A DNA stretch of 64,000 bases from Paenibacillus sp. HGH0039 (lineage in GTDB: Bacteria; Bacillota; Bacilli; Paenibacillales; NBRC-103111), in assembly GCF_000411255.1 (NCBI RefSeq), contig NZ_KE150413.1:1218999-1282998 (forward strand), read 5' to 3'. The notes beneath the pieces are model-generated. The model saw only the letters and a program-made list of their open reading frames with translations. It ran no database searches and had not been told where the DNA came from. The translations under genes were made by a program, and so were the position numbers. This document shows positions 8,664-17,563 of this stretch, piece after piece (position 1 is the stretch's first letter; each line of letters starts with the position of its first letter).

Positions 8664-10064
8664 ATGAGAAAAGTTTCATTCATTTTGATCGCCATCGTCC
8701 TTATGGTTTCGGCCTCGGCTTGCAGCAGCCGTACGGGCAATGGAGAGGCTACCGGAACCCAAAACGGGGATAAGGCAGCACAAAGCCCAGAGGGGGCCAA
8801 AACGGAAGGAAAGAAATCCGACGGCGGACCGAAAACGATTGTGTTTTCTACATTTTTTCCAGATGATTTCTTTAAGGAAGCTAAAAAGAAATATGAAGCG
8901 AAGCATCCGAACATCACAATCGAGCTGAAATATGTGGAGACGGACGATGCACATGGAGAAGAGAATAGTGAAAAATTTATAAAAACGACGAATACCGCCC
9001 TATTATCCGGGAAAGGCCCCGATTTGATCGAAATGGATCTATTGCCCATCGGAAATTATGTAAATAAAAAATTGTTGGCCAATATGAGCGAAATGATGGA
9101 TAAAGATCCAACCTTTAAGAAAGATCAATATTTCACGAATATATTGGACAACGTTAAGTTAAACGGCGGGATTTATGGAATGCCCTTGAATTTCTTTACC
9201 TACGGATTCATCGGGAATGAAACGGCGATAGAGAAAAGCGGACTGAAGATCGACGATAAGAACTGGGATTGGAGCCAGTTTACCGACGTTGCCAAAGAGT
9301 TGATGAAAAACGGGAATCAGAAGACTAAATCCGCGTTATATAGTACGCCGGAGTACTTGCTGAATGAAAGGGTTAAGGAGCAGTATGCCGCGTTTGTGGA
9401 TCCGGTGAATAAAAAGGCAAATTTCGAGACGGCTGCTTTTACCGGGCTTATGAAGCAGGTGAAGTCTCTTTTCGATGACCAAATCGCCACGGAGAAGCCG
9501 GTTCAGGCTTTGTTTAATAATGTTTCGATCGTTTCGCCGGAATATTATATTCGCGATTTAAAGCAGAGCGAATATTTATCGAAAGGGTATGAGTTTACAT
9601 CCAAGCTTTACGCTAAACCGCACGCGGAAGGACTGAAAGCCGGAGGATACTTCCGGACGTATAAAACCATCGGGATTAACGAAAAGTCTACCGTGAAAGA
9701 GGAAGCATGGGATTTCCTTAAATTTATGCTGTCCGATGAGGTTCAACAAGGGCCAGACCATGCCGGGTTTCCGATGAATAAATCCGTTTACGAGAAGCGA
9801 GTGAAGGAGCTGCTGAAAGTTGGGAAAGTGAAATCCGATCAGGAAATGGGAGCCCTAAAGGACAAAGTGTTCGACATCACGGCCAAGGATATTCAAGATT
9901 TGGACCGGTTCCTTTCCGAAGCGATTTATCCCGTCGAATTTAAGCCTTCCAAGATCGAAGAAATTATCTCGGAAGAGGCTAAATCCTATTTCAAAGGACA
10001 GAAATCAGCCGAAGCCGCGGCGAAGTTAATTCAAAACAGAGTGACAACTTTCCTGAATGAATGA
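8664..10064 (+). CDS. Carbohydrate-type ABC transporter substrate-binding lipoprotein
   Basis: A 466-aa family-1 extracellular solute-binding protein. ATG 8664 is preferred over 8640 because GAAGGGAAGG lies just before it and the product then starts with a compact lipoprotein signal, Cys at residue 20 (SASAC). A Gly/Glu/Lys-rich linker precedes the binding fold, which begins KTIVFSTFFPDDFFKEA. Motifs such as EAWDFLKFMLSDEVQQ are typical of the C-lobe. It is followed by two permease genes and would capture a sugar or other cell-wall-derived ligand; the amidase upstream makes muropeptide or glycan plausible, but this is inference. Confidence 0.92.
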   Translation: MRKVSFILIAIVLMVSASACSSRTGNGEATGTQNGDKAAQSPEGAKTEGKKSDGGPKTIVFSTFFPDDFFKEAKKKYEAKHPNITIELKYVETDDAHGEENSEKFIKTTNTALLSGKGPDLIEMDLLPIGNYVNKKLLANMSEMMDKDPTFKKDQYFTNILDNVKLNGGIYGMPLNFFTYGFIGNETAIEKSGLKIDDKNWDWSQFTDVAKELMKNGNQKTKSALYSTPEYLLNERVKEQYAAFVDPVNKKANFETAAFTGLMKQVKSLFDDQIATEKPVQALFNNVSIVSPEYYIRDLKQSEYLSKGYEFTSKLYAKPHAEGLKAGGYFRTYKTIGINEKSTVKEEAWDFLKFMLSDEVQQGPDHAGFPMNKSVYEKRVKELLKVGKVKSDQEMGALKDKVFDITAKDIQDLDRFLSEAIYPVEFKPSKIEEIISEEAKSYFKGQKSAEAAAKLIQNRVTTFLNE

Positions 10065-10084
10065 TCAAGATTCGAGGTGATAAC

Positions 10085-10978
10085 ATGGCGGACAAGCTTT
10101 ATCGGAGCAACCCGTTTAAACGAAGGGGCAAGAATTGGATAGTCGTTTTTCTTTTCTTGGGTCCGAGTTTAACAGGGTTTGCGATTTTTTATCTGATTCC
10201 GTTTGCCATGGGGTTCTTCTACTCTTTTCAGGATAGTACGCTGGACGGCTCTTTTGTCGGTTTCGAAAATTATAAGGAATTGCTGGCGAGCGGATCTTTC
10301 CGCAATGCGGCAGCCAACACCTTTCTTTTTACCTTTGTAAGCGTGCCGCTGATCCTTGTCCTGTCCTTGGTAGTTGCTCTCTTGCTGAACCAGAAACTGT
10401 TTATCCGAAATTGGCTGCAGACGGCTTTTGTTTTGCCGCTGGTGGTGCCCGCAGCTTCTGTCGTGATGATTTGGCAAATTTTATTCGACTGGAACGGGTC
10501 GGTGAACGCGTGGCTGCAGAGCTTGCATTTGGAGCGGATCGACTGGATGAAATCGGATTGGTCCGTGGGGGTGCTGGCTGTCGTGTACAGCTGGAAAAAT
10601 ATCGGGTACAACATCATTTTATTTTTGGCGGGTCTCCAGAGTATACCGAAGGACTATTACGAAACGGCGGATATCGAAGGCGCCGGAACATTCCGCAAGA
10701 CCATTCATATAACGCTCGTGTATTTGACTCCGACGATGTTTTTGGTCGTTCTGATGTCCATTATCAATTCGTTTAAGGTTTTCCGGGAAACGTATCTGAT
10801 CGCGGGCGATTATCCGTACGACCGGATCTATATGCTTCAGCATTATATGAACAACATGTTTCTGTCCTTGGACATTCAGAAGCTGACGGCCGCGGCAAGT
10901 TTAATGGTCGGCTGCATTCTCATCCTCGTGACCCTCATGCTTTTCATAGAACGGCGCTTTAGACAGTTCATTGATTAG
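10085..10978 (+). CDS. Sugar ABC transporter permease, MalF-like
   Basis: ATG 10085 follows CGAGGTGATAAC and gives 297 aa with six predicted membrane segments, the first at about 17-39. The EAA-type loop that docks the ATPase is visible as YYETADIEGAGTFRKTIHITLVYLTP. It is the first of two permeases forming a heteromeric importer with the lipoprotein upstream. No ATPase gene is nearby; such importers in Gram-positive bacteria commonly share an MsmX-type ATPase. Confidence 0.92.
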   Translation: MADKLYRSNPFKRRGKNWIVVFLFLGPSLTGFAIFYLIPFAMGFFYSFQDSTLDGSFVGFENYKELLASGSFRNAAANTFLFTFVSVPLILVLSLVVALLLNQKLFIRNWLQTAFVLPLVVPAASVVMIWQILFDWNGSVNAWLQSLHLERIDWMKSDWSVGVLAVVYSWKNIGYNIILFLAGLQSIPKDYYETADIEGAGTFRKTIHITLVYLTPTMFLVVLMSIINSFKVFRETYLIAGDYPYDRIYMLQHYMNNMFLSLDIQKLTAAASLMVGCILILVTLMLFIERRFRQFID

Positions 10979-10989
10979 ATGCAAGGACG

Positions 10990-11868
10990 GTGATAACGTT
11001 GACTTTGTTCCGTAAGGTCTCGCTGACGCTCGTAATGGGAGTTATCGCCGCCGTGATGGTGTTTCCCATTGGGGTCACCTTTGTAAACTCGCTTATGACG
11101 GAGGGTGAAATCGCCCATAATTATGAGCTCATCGGCAAAATGTTCGATACCGCAGCAGGGGGGGAAGAAGGCTTTGTCAATCTGAAGCTGATTCCGGACT
11201 GGCTGTCGTTCCATCAATATATGGAAGTGTTGGTGTACAAGCCGGTGTTCCTTCAGATGTTCTGGAACTCCGCAGGGTTGGTAGCCCCTATCATCGCCGG
11301 GCAAGTTCTGGTCGCCTCTATGGCCGGTTACGCTTTTGCCAAGCTCCGGTTTTGGGGACGGGATAAGCTGTTTGTCGTGTATATCATGACGATGCTGATG
11401 CCGTTTCAGGTTACATTGGTTCCCAATTATATGATGGCTCAGAAGCTTGGACTATTGAACACGGCATCCGCCATTATATTGCCGGGCATCTTCAGCGCTT
11501 TCGGGGTTTTTATGCTCAGACAATTCATGCTGCATATTCCAAATTCCTATATCGAAGCCGCCCAGATGGATGGGGCCGGGCATCTGAGGATTTTTTACAA
11601 AATTATTCTTCCGCTCATTCAGCCTGGAATCGCCGGGTTGATTGTCCTGCTGTTTGTGGACAACTGGAACATGGTCGAGCAGCCGCTTATTTTTCTGGAG
11701 GATTCGTTCAAGCAGCCGTTATCTTTATATTTGTCGCGTATCAACGAAGGAGCCAGGGGCGTCGCTTTTGCCGCATCCGTACTGTATATGACTCCCATGG
11801 TGCTGCTGTTCTTATATGCAGAGTCCCATTTTATCGAAGGAATTCAGTTATCGGGAATTAAAGGATAG
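10990..11868 (+). CDS. Sugar ABC transporter permease, MalG-like
   Basis: A protein of about 292 aa with six membrane segments. The EAA motif reads YIEAAQMDGAGHLRIFYKIILPLIQPG. The start is uncertain: GTG 10990 lies only 2 bp from the AAGGA box, so TTG 10999 with 11-bp spacing is at least as likely and costs three residues. The extracellular loop after TM1 is longer than usual (about residues 36-85). It pairs with the permease just upstream. Confidence 0.9.
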   Translation: MITLTLFRKVSLTLVMGVIAAVMVFPIGVTFVNSLMTEGEIAHNYELIGKMFDTAAGGEEGFVNLKLIPDWLSFHQYMEVLVYKPVFLQMFWNSAGLVAPIIAGQVLVASMAGYAFAKLRFWGRDKLFVVYIMTMLMPFQVTLVPNYMMAQKLGLLNTASAIILPGIFSAFGVFMLRQFMLHIPNSYIEAAQMDGAGHLRIFYKIILPLIQPGIAGLIVLLFVDNWNMVEQPLIFLEDSFKQPLSLYLSRINEGARGVAFAASVLYMTPMVLLFLYAESHFIEGIQLSGIKG

Positions 11869-11918
11869 CCGGCACCTGCGAGTCCAAAGCTCCTTCTGAA
11901 ATGTAAGAGGTGGTCCTA

Positions 11919-13082
11919 ATGGAATTGCTGCATGCCGGGCAGGCGAGTGACAGACGCAAAAGAAAGATTCGCCTCTTTTCCGGTTTATTTATCGGCCTTC
12001 TGGTCGTATTTACGCTGCTCAGCAACACGTTCATGGCTTTGACTATCCCCAAGGTTGCGGTTGTAGTGCCGAGCCGGGGCCAGCTTGTTCATACGTTCAA
12101 AGGCAGCGGCGTCATCAAGTGGAGGGCTGAAACCGCCTTAACGAACAGCACGGGGTGGAAAGTGAAGAAGGTGGAAGCGAAGGAAGGGGATCGTGTCAAG
12201 AAAGGGCAGACGCTGGTGACTTACGACAGCAAAGATGCGGAGCAGGATATCCTGGACCAGCAAGCCGGTCTTATTAAGCTCAAGCTTACTATGGAAGAAC
12301 TGCAAAGCCATTTTATTGAGGCGTCCCAGAACGGGGAAGAGAAGAGTATTGAGGACGCCAAGCGTGCCATGGAGATTCATAAAATCGATCTGGAAGTCCA
12401 GCAGCGGAAAATACAAAATCTTCAGGAAAAGTTGAAAAAGAACGTCAAATTGACGGCTCCGTTCAACGGAATCGTCACGAAGGTAAACGCCAAGGAGGGG
12501 CTTTCTTCCGAAAGTGGAGGCTACGATGTCCGCCTATCCGACGAAAGCCTCGGTTTTGAATTTGAGCTGTCCGTCCCGGTCGATATCGCTGCCGCGCTAA
12601 AAGCGGGAGACAAGCTGGAAGTCCAAGTGGATGGTCCTGCTGCCGAAAAAATCGAAGGTCAAATTTCGGAAATCCACGAACCCGGTATCCCGGATAAAAG
12701 CAAGACAGAGGAAGGCAGCGCCGGTGAGGGCGGTAATACGGCCATGAGTTTGCCGATGAAGCGTCTTCTGGTGACGCTGCAAGGTACGGGCTTGAAGGAA
12801 GGCGCCGGTGTCCGGGTGGAACTGAACAGAGCGACAGATCCCGATATAATAGTGGTAGACAATAAAGCCATTCACGAAGATAAAACCGGAAAATACGTCT
12901 TTACAATCGAAGAAAAAAACGGTCCGCTGGGCAACGCCTTTTATATCCGCAGAACATCCATCACCGTCACTGACTCGGATGATAAAGCATCGACGGTCAC
13001 CCAAGGCCTATTCGAACAACAGCAAATCGTAGTCGAGAGCAGCGAGCCTTTGCAGGATGGCGATAAGGTGCGGATGCAATAA
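11919..13082 (+). CDS. HlyD/RND-type membrane fusion protein
   Basis: ATG 11919 with AAGAGG 8 bp upstream gives 387 aa. One membrane anchor lies near residues 20-46. The layout is that of a periplasmic adaptor: a split lipoyl domain (WKVKKVEAKEGDRVKKGQTLVTYDS ... LTAPFNGIVTKVNAKEG) enclosing a helical hairpin (about 105-175, EDAKRAMEIHKIDLEVQQRKIQNLQEKL), then a beta-barrel and a membrane-proximal domain. In Gram-positive bacteria these proteins usually accompany MacB-type exporters; none is present here. It closes the amidase-importer operon, and its role there is unknown. Confidence 0.88.
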   Translation: MELLHAGQASDRRKRKIRLFSGLFIGLLVVFTLLSNTFMALTIPKVAVVVPSRGQLVHTFKGSGVIKWRAETALTNSTGWKVKKVEAKEGDRVKKGQTLVTYDSKDAEQDILDQQAGLIKLKLTMEELQSHFIEASQNGEEKSIEDAKRAMEIHKIDLEVQQRKIQNLQEKLKKNVKLTAPFNGIVTKVNAKEGLSSESGGYDVRLSDESLGFEFELSVPVDIAAALKAGDKLEVQVDGPAAEKIEGQISEIHEPGIPDKSKTEEGSAGEGGNTAMSLPMKRLLVTLQGTGLKEGAGVRVELNRATDPDIIVVDNKAIHEDKTGKYVFTIEEKNGPLGNAFYIRRTSITVTDSDDKASTVTQGLFEQQQIVVESSEPLQDGDKVRMQ

Positions 13083-13144
13083 GGACGGATGAGGTTGAGA
13101 TCCGGAGGCGCCAAAGAAACGGAAACGGAATCGCAAACGTTAGT

Positions 13145-13178
13145 GGAGAGAGATCTTTAGGATTCTCTCTCTTTTTTT
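13145..13178 (+). terminator. Terminator of the amidase/ABC/MFP operon
   Basis: AGAGAGATC pairs with GATTCTCTCT (one bulge), followed by a run of seven T. Confidence 0.85.
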
Positions 13179-13230
13179 GATTTAATTGACCGATGTATAA
13201 TACTCATATATAAACAATTCAAACATACTA

Positions 13231-13259
13231 TTGTCTTTTATGACGTCATAAATTATAAT
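13231..13259 (+). promoter_or_regulatory. Promoter with embedded 16-bp palindrome ahead of the GAPDH gene
   Basis: TTGTCT at 13231-13236 and TATAAT at 13254-13259 are separated by exactly 17 bp. The spacer contains the perfect palindrome TTTATGACGTCATAAA (13237-13252). A repressor bound there would block RNA polymerase. The cognate regulator is not evident in the window. Confidence 0.7.
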
Positions 13260-13326
13260 TGTGATGTACTAATTAATCGACATATGCGAATTATCTCATA
13301 TTTCACCTTACAGAGGAGGAGTTAGC

Positions 13327-14394
13327 TTGTCACAGGCTGCAGGAATTAGAGGAATCGGGATTAGCGGAATGGGGAGAATCGGACGTCTTGTCGTTCGGAA
13401 AATGTTTTCGGATAAAGGGCAGACTTCTCCGCTCAAGGCGATCAATACCATTTATCCGGCGGAAACGCTGGCTCACCTTTTAAAATACGATTCGGTCCAC
13501 GGAAGATGGAATGCGGATGTGAAAATTGCCGACGGCTGCCTCGTCATTAACGGACAGTCTATCCAGCTGACGTACGAAAGGGAACCGGAGAACATTTTGT
13601 GGGGACAGATGGGAATCGATCTCGTCATTGACGCCACCGGTAAATTCAACGACCGTCCAGGTTCTCAGAGACATCTGGCCGCCGGAGCTTCCCGAGTTCT
13701 CATTACCGCGCCCGGCAAGCAGATGGATTTTACCGTCGTGATGGGCGTCAACGACCACCTCTATGATCCCATCAAGCATACTCTTGTATCCGCCGCATCC
13801 TGCACGACGAACTGTGTCGCTCCCGTGCTTCATATTCTGGATCAGGCGTTCGGCGTCCAGAACGGATGGATGAGCACGGTGCATTCCTATACATCGGATC
13901 AGAAGCATCTGGACAATCCGCACAACGACCTACGCCGAGCGCGGGCGTGCACGGAGTCGATCGTTCCTACCACGACGGGTGTAGGTAAAGCGCTTACAGA
14001 TGTCCTGCCTCACTTGGCGGCGCATGTTCAGGGCGTTTCACTTCGTGTGCCGACGCAGGACGTTTCGCTGGTGGATTTGACCGTGAAGGTGTCCCGCACG
14101 GCTTCTCTGGACGACGTGAAGGCCGCTTTCCGTAAAGCGGCGGAAGGTGCTATGTCCCCGTATGTCGCCTACTCCGACGAGCCGCTCGTGTCCGTGGATT
14201 ATGTGGGCTGCCCGAACTCCGCTGTCGTAGACGGTCTCTCCCTGATGGCGATGGGCGATCAGATCAAAGTGCTGGCCTGGTATGACAACGAATGGGCTTA
14301 CGCCTGCCGTGTCGTGGAGTTGGCGGGGCTTATGCGGGACAAAGCCAAGGCCGATCAGTCCCGTGATGCCGAGGTAAGCCGCATGTTCGCCTAA
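13327..14394 (+). CDS. gap: Glyceraldehyde-3-phosphate dehydrogenase
   Basis: A 355-aa type I GAPDH, slightly longer than the usual 335. The TTG start follows GAGGAGGA with good spacing. The NAD-binding motif is GISGMGRIGR (11-20). The catalytic Cys is C159 in SAASCTTNC (the common form is SNASCTTNC) and the partner His is H186 in VHSYTSDQ. A C-terminal tail after ELAGLMRDKAK adds length. It stands alone between two terminators, not in the usual gap-pgk-tpi operon, so it is probably an additional, separately regulated GAPDH. Whether it is glycolytic or gluconeogenic (GapB-like) cannot be told from sequence alone. Confidence 0.9.
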   Translation: MSQAAGIRGIGISGMGRIGRLVVRKMFSDKGQTSPLKAINTIYPAETLAHLLKYDSVHGRWNADVKIADGCLVINGQSIQLTYEREPENILWGQMGIDLVIDATGKFNDRPGSQRHLAAGASRVLITAPGKQMDFTVVMGVNDHLYDPIKHTLVSAASCTTNCVAPVLHILDQAFGVQNGWMSTVHSYTSDQKHLDNPHNDLRRARACTESIVPTTTGVGKALTDVLPHLAAHVQGVSLRVPTQDVSLVDLTVKVSRTASLDDVKAAFRKAAEGAMSPYVAYSDEPLVSVDYVGCPNSAVVDGLSLMAMGDQIKVLAWYDNEWAYACRVVELAGLMRDKAKADQSRDAEVSRMFA

Positions 14395-14443
14395 CTCTCC
14401 GTGCTCTGTATGGTATACTAAAAAAACAGAAAATAAATGACCT

Positions 14444-14471
14444 AAGTTCCCAAAAGCGGGAACTTTTTCTT
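14444..14471 (+). terminator. Terminator of the GAPDH gene
   Basis: AAGTTCCC pairs with GGGAACTT around a short loop and is followed by T-rich sequence. Confidence 0.85.
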
Positions 14472-14513
14472 TTGCGGGGAGTCTGTTTGTTCAGAAAAGA
14501 AAGGGGGGAGCGC

Positions 14514-15059
14514 GTGGACGACGAGTATTTGAAGTACGTGTCCGAACTTCATCCGTCCGATTTAAGAACCTTAATGGAACAGCACGGAGAAGATGTATGG
14601 AACTATGCGTATTTTTTAACGAAAAAACGGGATCTCGCCGACGACATCGCACAGGATGTGTTTGTAAAAGCGTTCCGCAGCGTCAGTTCCTTCCGGGGCG
14701 AATGCAGCGTGAAGACCTGGCTGCTGAAAATCACCCGGAATACCGCGTATTCGTACCGGAGAAAAGCTTTTTTCCGGCGGGTGATTCTGGCCGATTACGT
14801 CCGGGGAGAAAGCCCGTCCGCCGAAAGCGAGTTTCTGGAACGCCACTTGGCCGATGAGGCATGGAAAATCGTGCTGGAGCTTCCCGCCCACTACAGGGAG
14901 GTGCTGGTGCTGCAATCGATGCACGGGATGTCGGTAACGGAAATAGCGGCCGCCCTGGAAATTTCGGAAGGGACGGTAAAATCCCGCATCCATAGAGCCC
15001 GCCGGAAAGCGGCTCAACTAGCGAAAGGAGGATTCCGGTATGAGGAAAACGGAAATTGA
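14514..15059 (+). CDS. ECF sigma factor (sigma-70 family)
   Basis: GTG 14514, preceded by AAGGGGGGAG, gives 181 aa; an upstream TTG at 14472 lacks a good ribosome site. Region 2 reads WNYAYFLTKKRDLADDIAQDVFVKAFRSVSSFRG..SVKTWLLKITRN, and region 4 is the helix-turn-helix YREVLVLQSMHGMSVTEIAAALEISEGTVKSRIHRARRK. No C-terminal extension is seen. The next gene overlaps its 3' end by 20 bp and encodes a membrane protein that is the natural candidate for its anti-sigma factor. Confidence 0.93.
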   Translation: MDDEYLKYVSELHPSDLRTLMEQHGEDVWNYAYFLTKKRDLADDIAQDVFVKAFRSVSSFRGECSVKTWLLKITRNTAYSYRRKAFFRRVILADYVRGESPSAESEFLERHLADEAWKIVLELPAHYREVLVLQSMHGMSVTEIAAALEISEGTVKSRIHRARRKAAQLAKGGFRYEENGN

Positions 15060-16272
15060 GACGGATCCGTTTGAGCTTTCGGGCAGGCCCTTTAATAAGC
15101 CGATGTTCGGAATGGAGTCGATGGATGCCGTGGAACGAAAAGTATGGAACGGGGGAGGTCCTGAAGCGGGCAGGCCCGCAAATAGACGCAAGCGGCTCTA
15201 TCTGGCGGGAACGGCTTTGACTGCCTTGCTCGTTTGTTGTGCCGTTCTGTTTATGGGGCCTCTCGGGGATAAAGCGAACGGAACGATCCGGGACTTAACG
15301 ACACCCCAGAATCCCCAGCGTGTAGAAGCGAAAGAAGGCTTGATACTGGTTGACGATTACTCGATGAGCATGGCCGGCCAGAAAATGGAATACTACAGCG
15401 GCGGTTACGGGAGGTTAGTCGTCGATCCCCGGTTTAAGACGGTACAGCAGTTCCGCCGTGGAGATGTGCTGTATTACCGGCTGCCGGCTATTCCCGGGTT
15501 TACGCCCAATCCCGAAATCAGCGGATCGGACTCTCAAACGGCCCGTGTGATCGGGCTGCCCGGGGAGAAGATTACAATCGAGAAAGGCCGGGTTTACGTG
15601 AACGGGAAGAAGCTGGATACGTTCTACGGAAAGATGAAGACGGTTGGGCTGGACGAAGCCGCGTATCTCAAGAATATGGAAGCATCCGGCAGAAAGGATG
15701 CCTGTCCTCCGGACTGTGTGAAAGATACCAAAAACTATTTCAACACGAATATGACGGAGACGACAGTGCCGGACGGGTCTCTCTTCGTCTTGGGAGATTT
15801 CTGGGCGAAGAGCCATGACAGCCGGGAGTTCGGCGCCTTGGCACAGGGGAACATTCAGGGGAAAGTGCTGGGTTACGACGAAGCAGGAACCCGAAGTCCC
15901 AGCCAGATCTTCGCCTCCGGAAATTTGTGGTTTACCGGAATTCCGGGTAAGCTCGGCATCTTGAACGGTCAAATACTTACCTCCCCCCCTAATAAAATCG
16001 TCTGGCATTTCTGGGGGGCTCGTGAAGAGTTCGAAGGCAAAAATTTGCGGATCGAAGGCATTCATACGAGTGACGGTGTTAAAAAACCGGTGCTGCTGCA
16101 GGAAGACGGCAGTGTCATATGGGAATACGAGTGGGGGCCGGCTTACGGTCCGTTAAACGGGGCGGATGCGAGCCTGCCCTCGCTGATCAAGCTGGACGAA
16201 AGCGGACAGTGGCGCCTCGATATTTATTTGGGCGGAAAATTTTTCGCAAGTATGTTTGTTAACGCCGAGTAG
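15040..16272 (+). CDS. Membrane protein with degenerate signal-peptidase-I-like domain, probable anti-sigma/sensor
   Basis: A 410-aa protein overlapping the ECF sigma gene, with AAAGGAGG before its ATG. A cytosolic N-terminus of about 50 residues is followed by one membrane segment (54-73). The outside part has an S26 signal-peptidase-like core: MEYYSGGYGRLVVD (116-129), RRGDVLYYRLP, RVIGLPGEKITIEKGRVYVNG (169-189) and PDGSLFVLGDFWAKSHDSREFG (244-265). Aligned to S26, the catalytic Ser (normally GDSMEPT) is K115 and the catalytic Lys (normally KRVIGLPGD) is A168, so peptidase activity should be lost. The C-terminus (about 318-410, HFWG ... GQWRLDIYLGGKFFASMFV) resembles DUF4871-type beta domains. 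Gene coupling suggests an anti-sigma factor; this is inferred. Confidence 0.8.
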   Translation: MRKTEIETDPFELSGRPFNKPMFGMESMDAVERKVWNGGGPEAGRPANRRKRLYLAGTALTALLVCCAVLFMGPLGDKANGTIRDLTTPQNPQRVEAKEGLILVDDYSMSMAGQKMEYYSGGYGRLVVDPRFKTVQQFRRGDVLYYRLPAIPGFTPNPEISGSDSQTARVIGLPGEKITIEKGRVYVNGKKLDTFYGKMKTVGLDEAAYLKNMEASGRKDACPPDCVKDTKNYFNTNMTETTVPDGSLFVLGDFWAKSHDSREFGALAQGNIQGKVLGYDEAGTRSPSQIFASGNLWFTGIPGKLGILNGQILTSPPNKIVWHFWGAREEFEGKNLRIEGIHTSDGVKKPVLLQEDGSVIWEYEWGPAYGPLNGADASLPSLIKLDESGQWRLDIYLGGKFFASMFVNAE

Positions 16273-16550
16273 CTATGGAGATCATAGAAAGCGCAGCAAA
16301 TATAAATGATGGAACCGAGAAACGGTAAATCATAAGCGGCAGGGATTAAAAGATTCTTCCGCCGATATCATTCGCGTAAATTTGACTTGCGCGGACAGGC
16401 AACAAAAAGAGGGAAGGAGCTGGCGGCTGCATGGTGCCGGAGCTTCTTCTTTTCTTTGCTCGGAGGGAAGAAAAGCTGGCACACTCCCGCCGCGGGGGTT
16501 ACGATAGGAGTAACTATCCGACACGTTGGCGACAAGGGGGGCTTCACGCC

Positions 16551-17498
16551 ATGAACAAAACCGACCGCATGCTGGCTATCATTTTGCGGCTCCAGCGCAA
16601 GGGCACACAGCGCGCGGAAGATCTCGCCGCAGCCTTCGAGACGAGCGTGCGTACGATCTACCGCGACATGCAGGCGCTCTGCGAAGCGGGTGTCCCGGTC
16701 GTCGGGGCGCCGGGACAAGGGTACTCGCTCGTCGAAGGCTACTTCTTGCCGCCGGTCAGCTTCACGGCGGAAGAAGCCGTCACCCTGCTGCTCGGCATCG
16801 AATTTGTCGAGCAGCAGTTCGACGAGGCTTCCCGCACTCAGGCGGGTGCCGCGCGGGCCAAGCTCGAGGCCGTACTCCCGGAGCGGGTGCGCCGGGAGTC
16901 CCAGAGGCACCGCGAGGGCATGAAGCTCCTCGCGGGCCTGGGAAGCGCCGCCGGGAACGGAACGGCGGCGCTGGCTCTGCTGCGCGGCGCGGTGCTGCAG
17001 GAGCGCACGGTGCGCTTCGCCTACGCGGCGAAGGATGCGGCCATGCCGGGAGGCGAGCGGCTGACGGTGCGCGAAGCCGATCCTTACGGGCTGGTCTACG
17101 TGAACAGCGCGTGGATGCTGATCGCCTTCTGCCGGCTGCGGCAGGAAATCCGGCATTTCCGGCTGTCCCGGATCAGCGAGCTTGCGCTCCTGGAGACCAC
17201 CTTCGAGAAGCCGGAAGAGTTCGACCTTCAGTCGTACAAGCCGGCGGATGACCGGCAGGGGCAGGTCCGCCTGCTTTTTCGCCGCGAGCTTGCAAACCGG
17301 GTTCGGGAAATGAACTACTATTATATAGAAGAAACGCAAAATGTGGAGCAGGGCCTGCTCGTTACATTAAAGGTCCGGTCGCCGGAGGAGATCCTCCATT
17401 GGGTGTTGAGCTGGGGGGCGGGCGTTGAAGTGCTGGAGCCCGAATCGCTGCGCGTCCGGCTGCGGGAAGAAATTCGGCGCATGGCAAAACGCTACTGA
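16551..17498 (+). CDS. WYL-domain transcriptional regulator (YafY/DeoR-like)
   Basis: ATG 16551 follows AAGGGGGG and gives 315 aa; the longer frame from 16431 has no ribosome site. The N-terminal winged helix (about 1-60) reads NKTDRMLAIILRLQRKGTQRAEDLAAAFETSVRTIYRDMQALCEAGVP. A WYL domain follows (about 140-230), with AWMLIAFCR in place of the canonical WYL and RHFRLSRI. A WCX-type C-terminal domain ends the protein. WYL domains sense ligands or nucleic acids. A small inverted repeat GATAG-N6-CTATC about 45 bp upstream could be an autoregulatory site. The DinB gene starts 65 bp downstream. Confidence 0.9.
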   Translation: MNKTDRMLAIILRLQRKGTQRAEDLAAAFETSVRTIYRDMQALCEAGVPVVGAPGQGYSLVEGYFLPPVSFTAEEAVTLLLGIEFVEQQFDEASRTQAGAARAKLEAVLPERVRRESQRHREGMKLLAGLGSAAGNGTAALALLRGAVLQERTVRFAYAAKDAAMPGGERLTVREADPYGLVYVNSAWMLIAFCRLRQEIRHFRLSRISELALLETTFEKPEEFDLQSYKPADDRQGQVRLLFRRELANRVREMNYYYIEETQNVEQGLLVTLKVRSPEEILHWVLSWGAGVEVLEPESLRVRLREEIRRMAKRY

Positions 17499-17563
17499 CA
17501 TACTGTTGTCAGCAGCGCTCTTTTATACTGGGTATAACTTCACCTTAAAGGAGAGAACGACCC

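Noticed and set aside
16431-16550. 40-residue N-terminal extension of the WYL regulator
   Set aside because: No ribosome site and non-conserved-looking sequence; ATG 16551 has AAGGGGGG before it.
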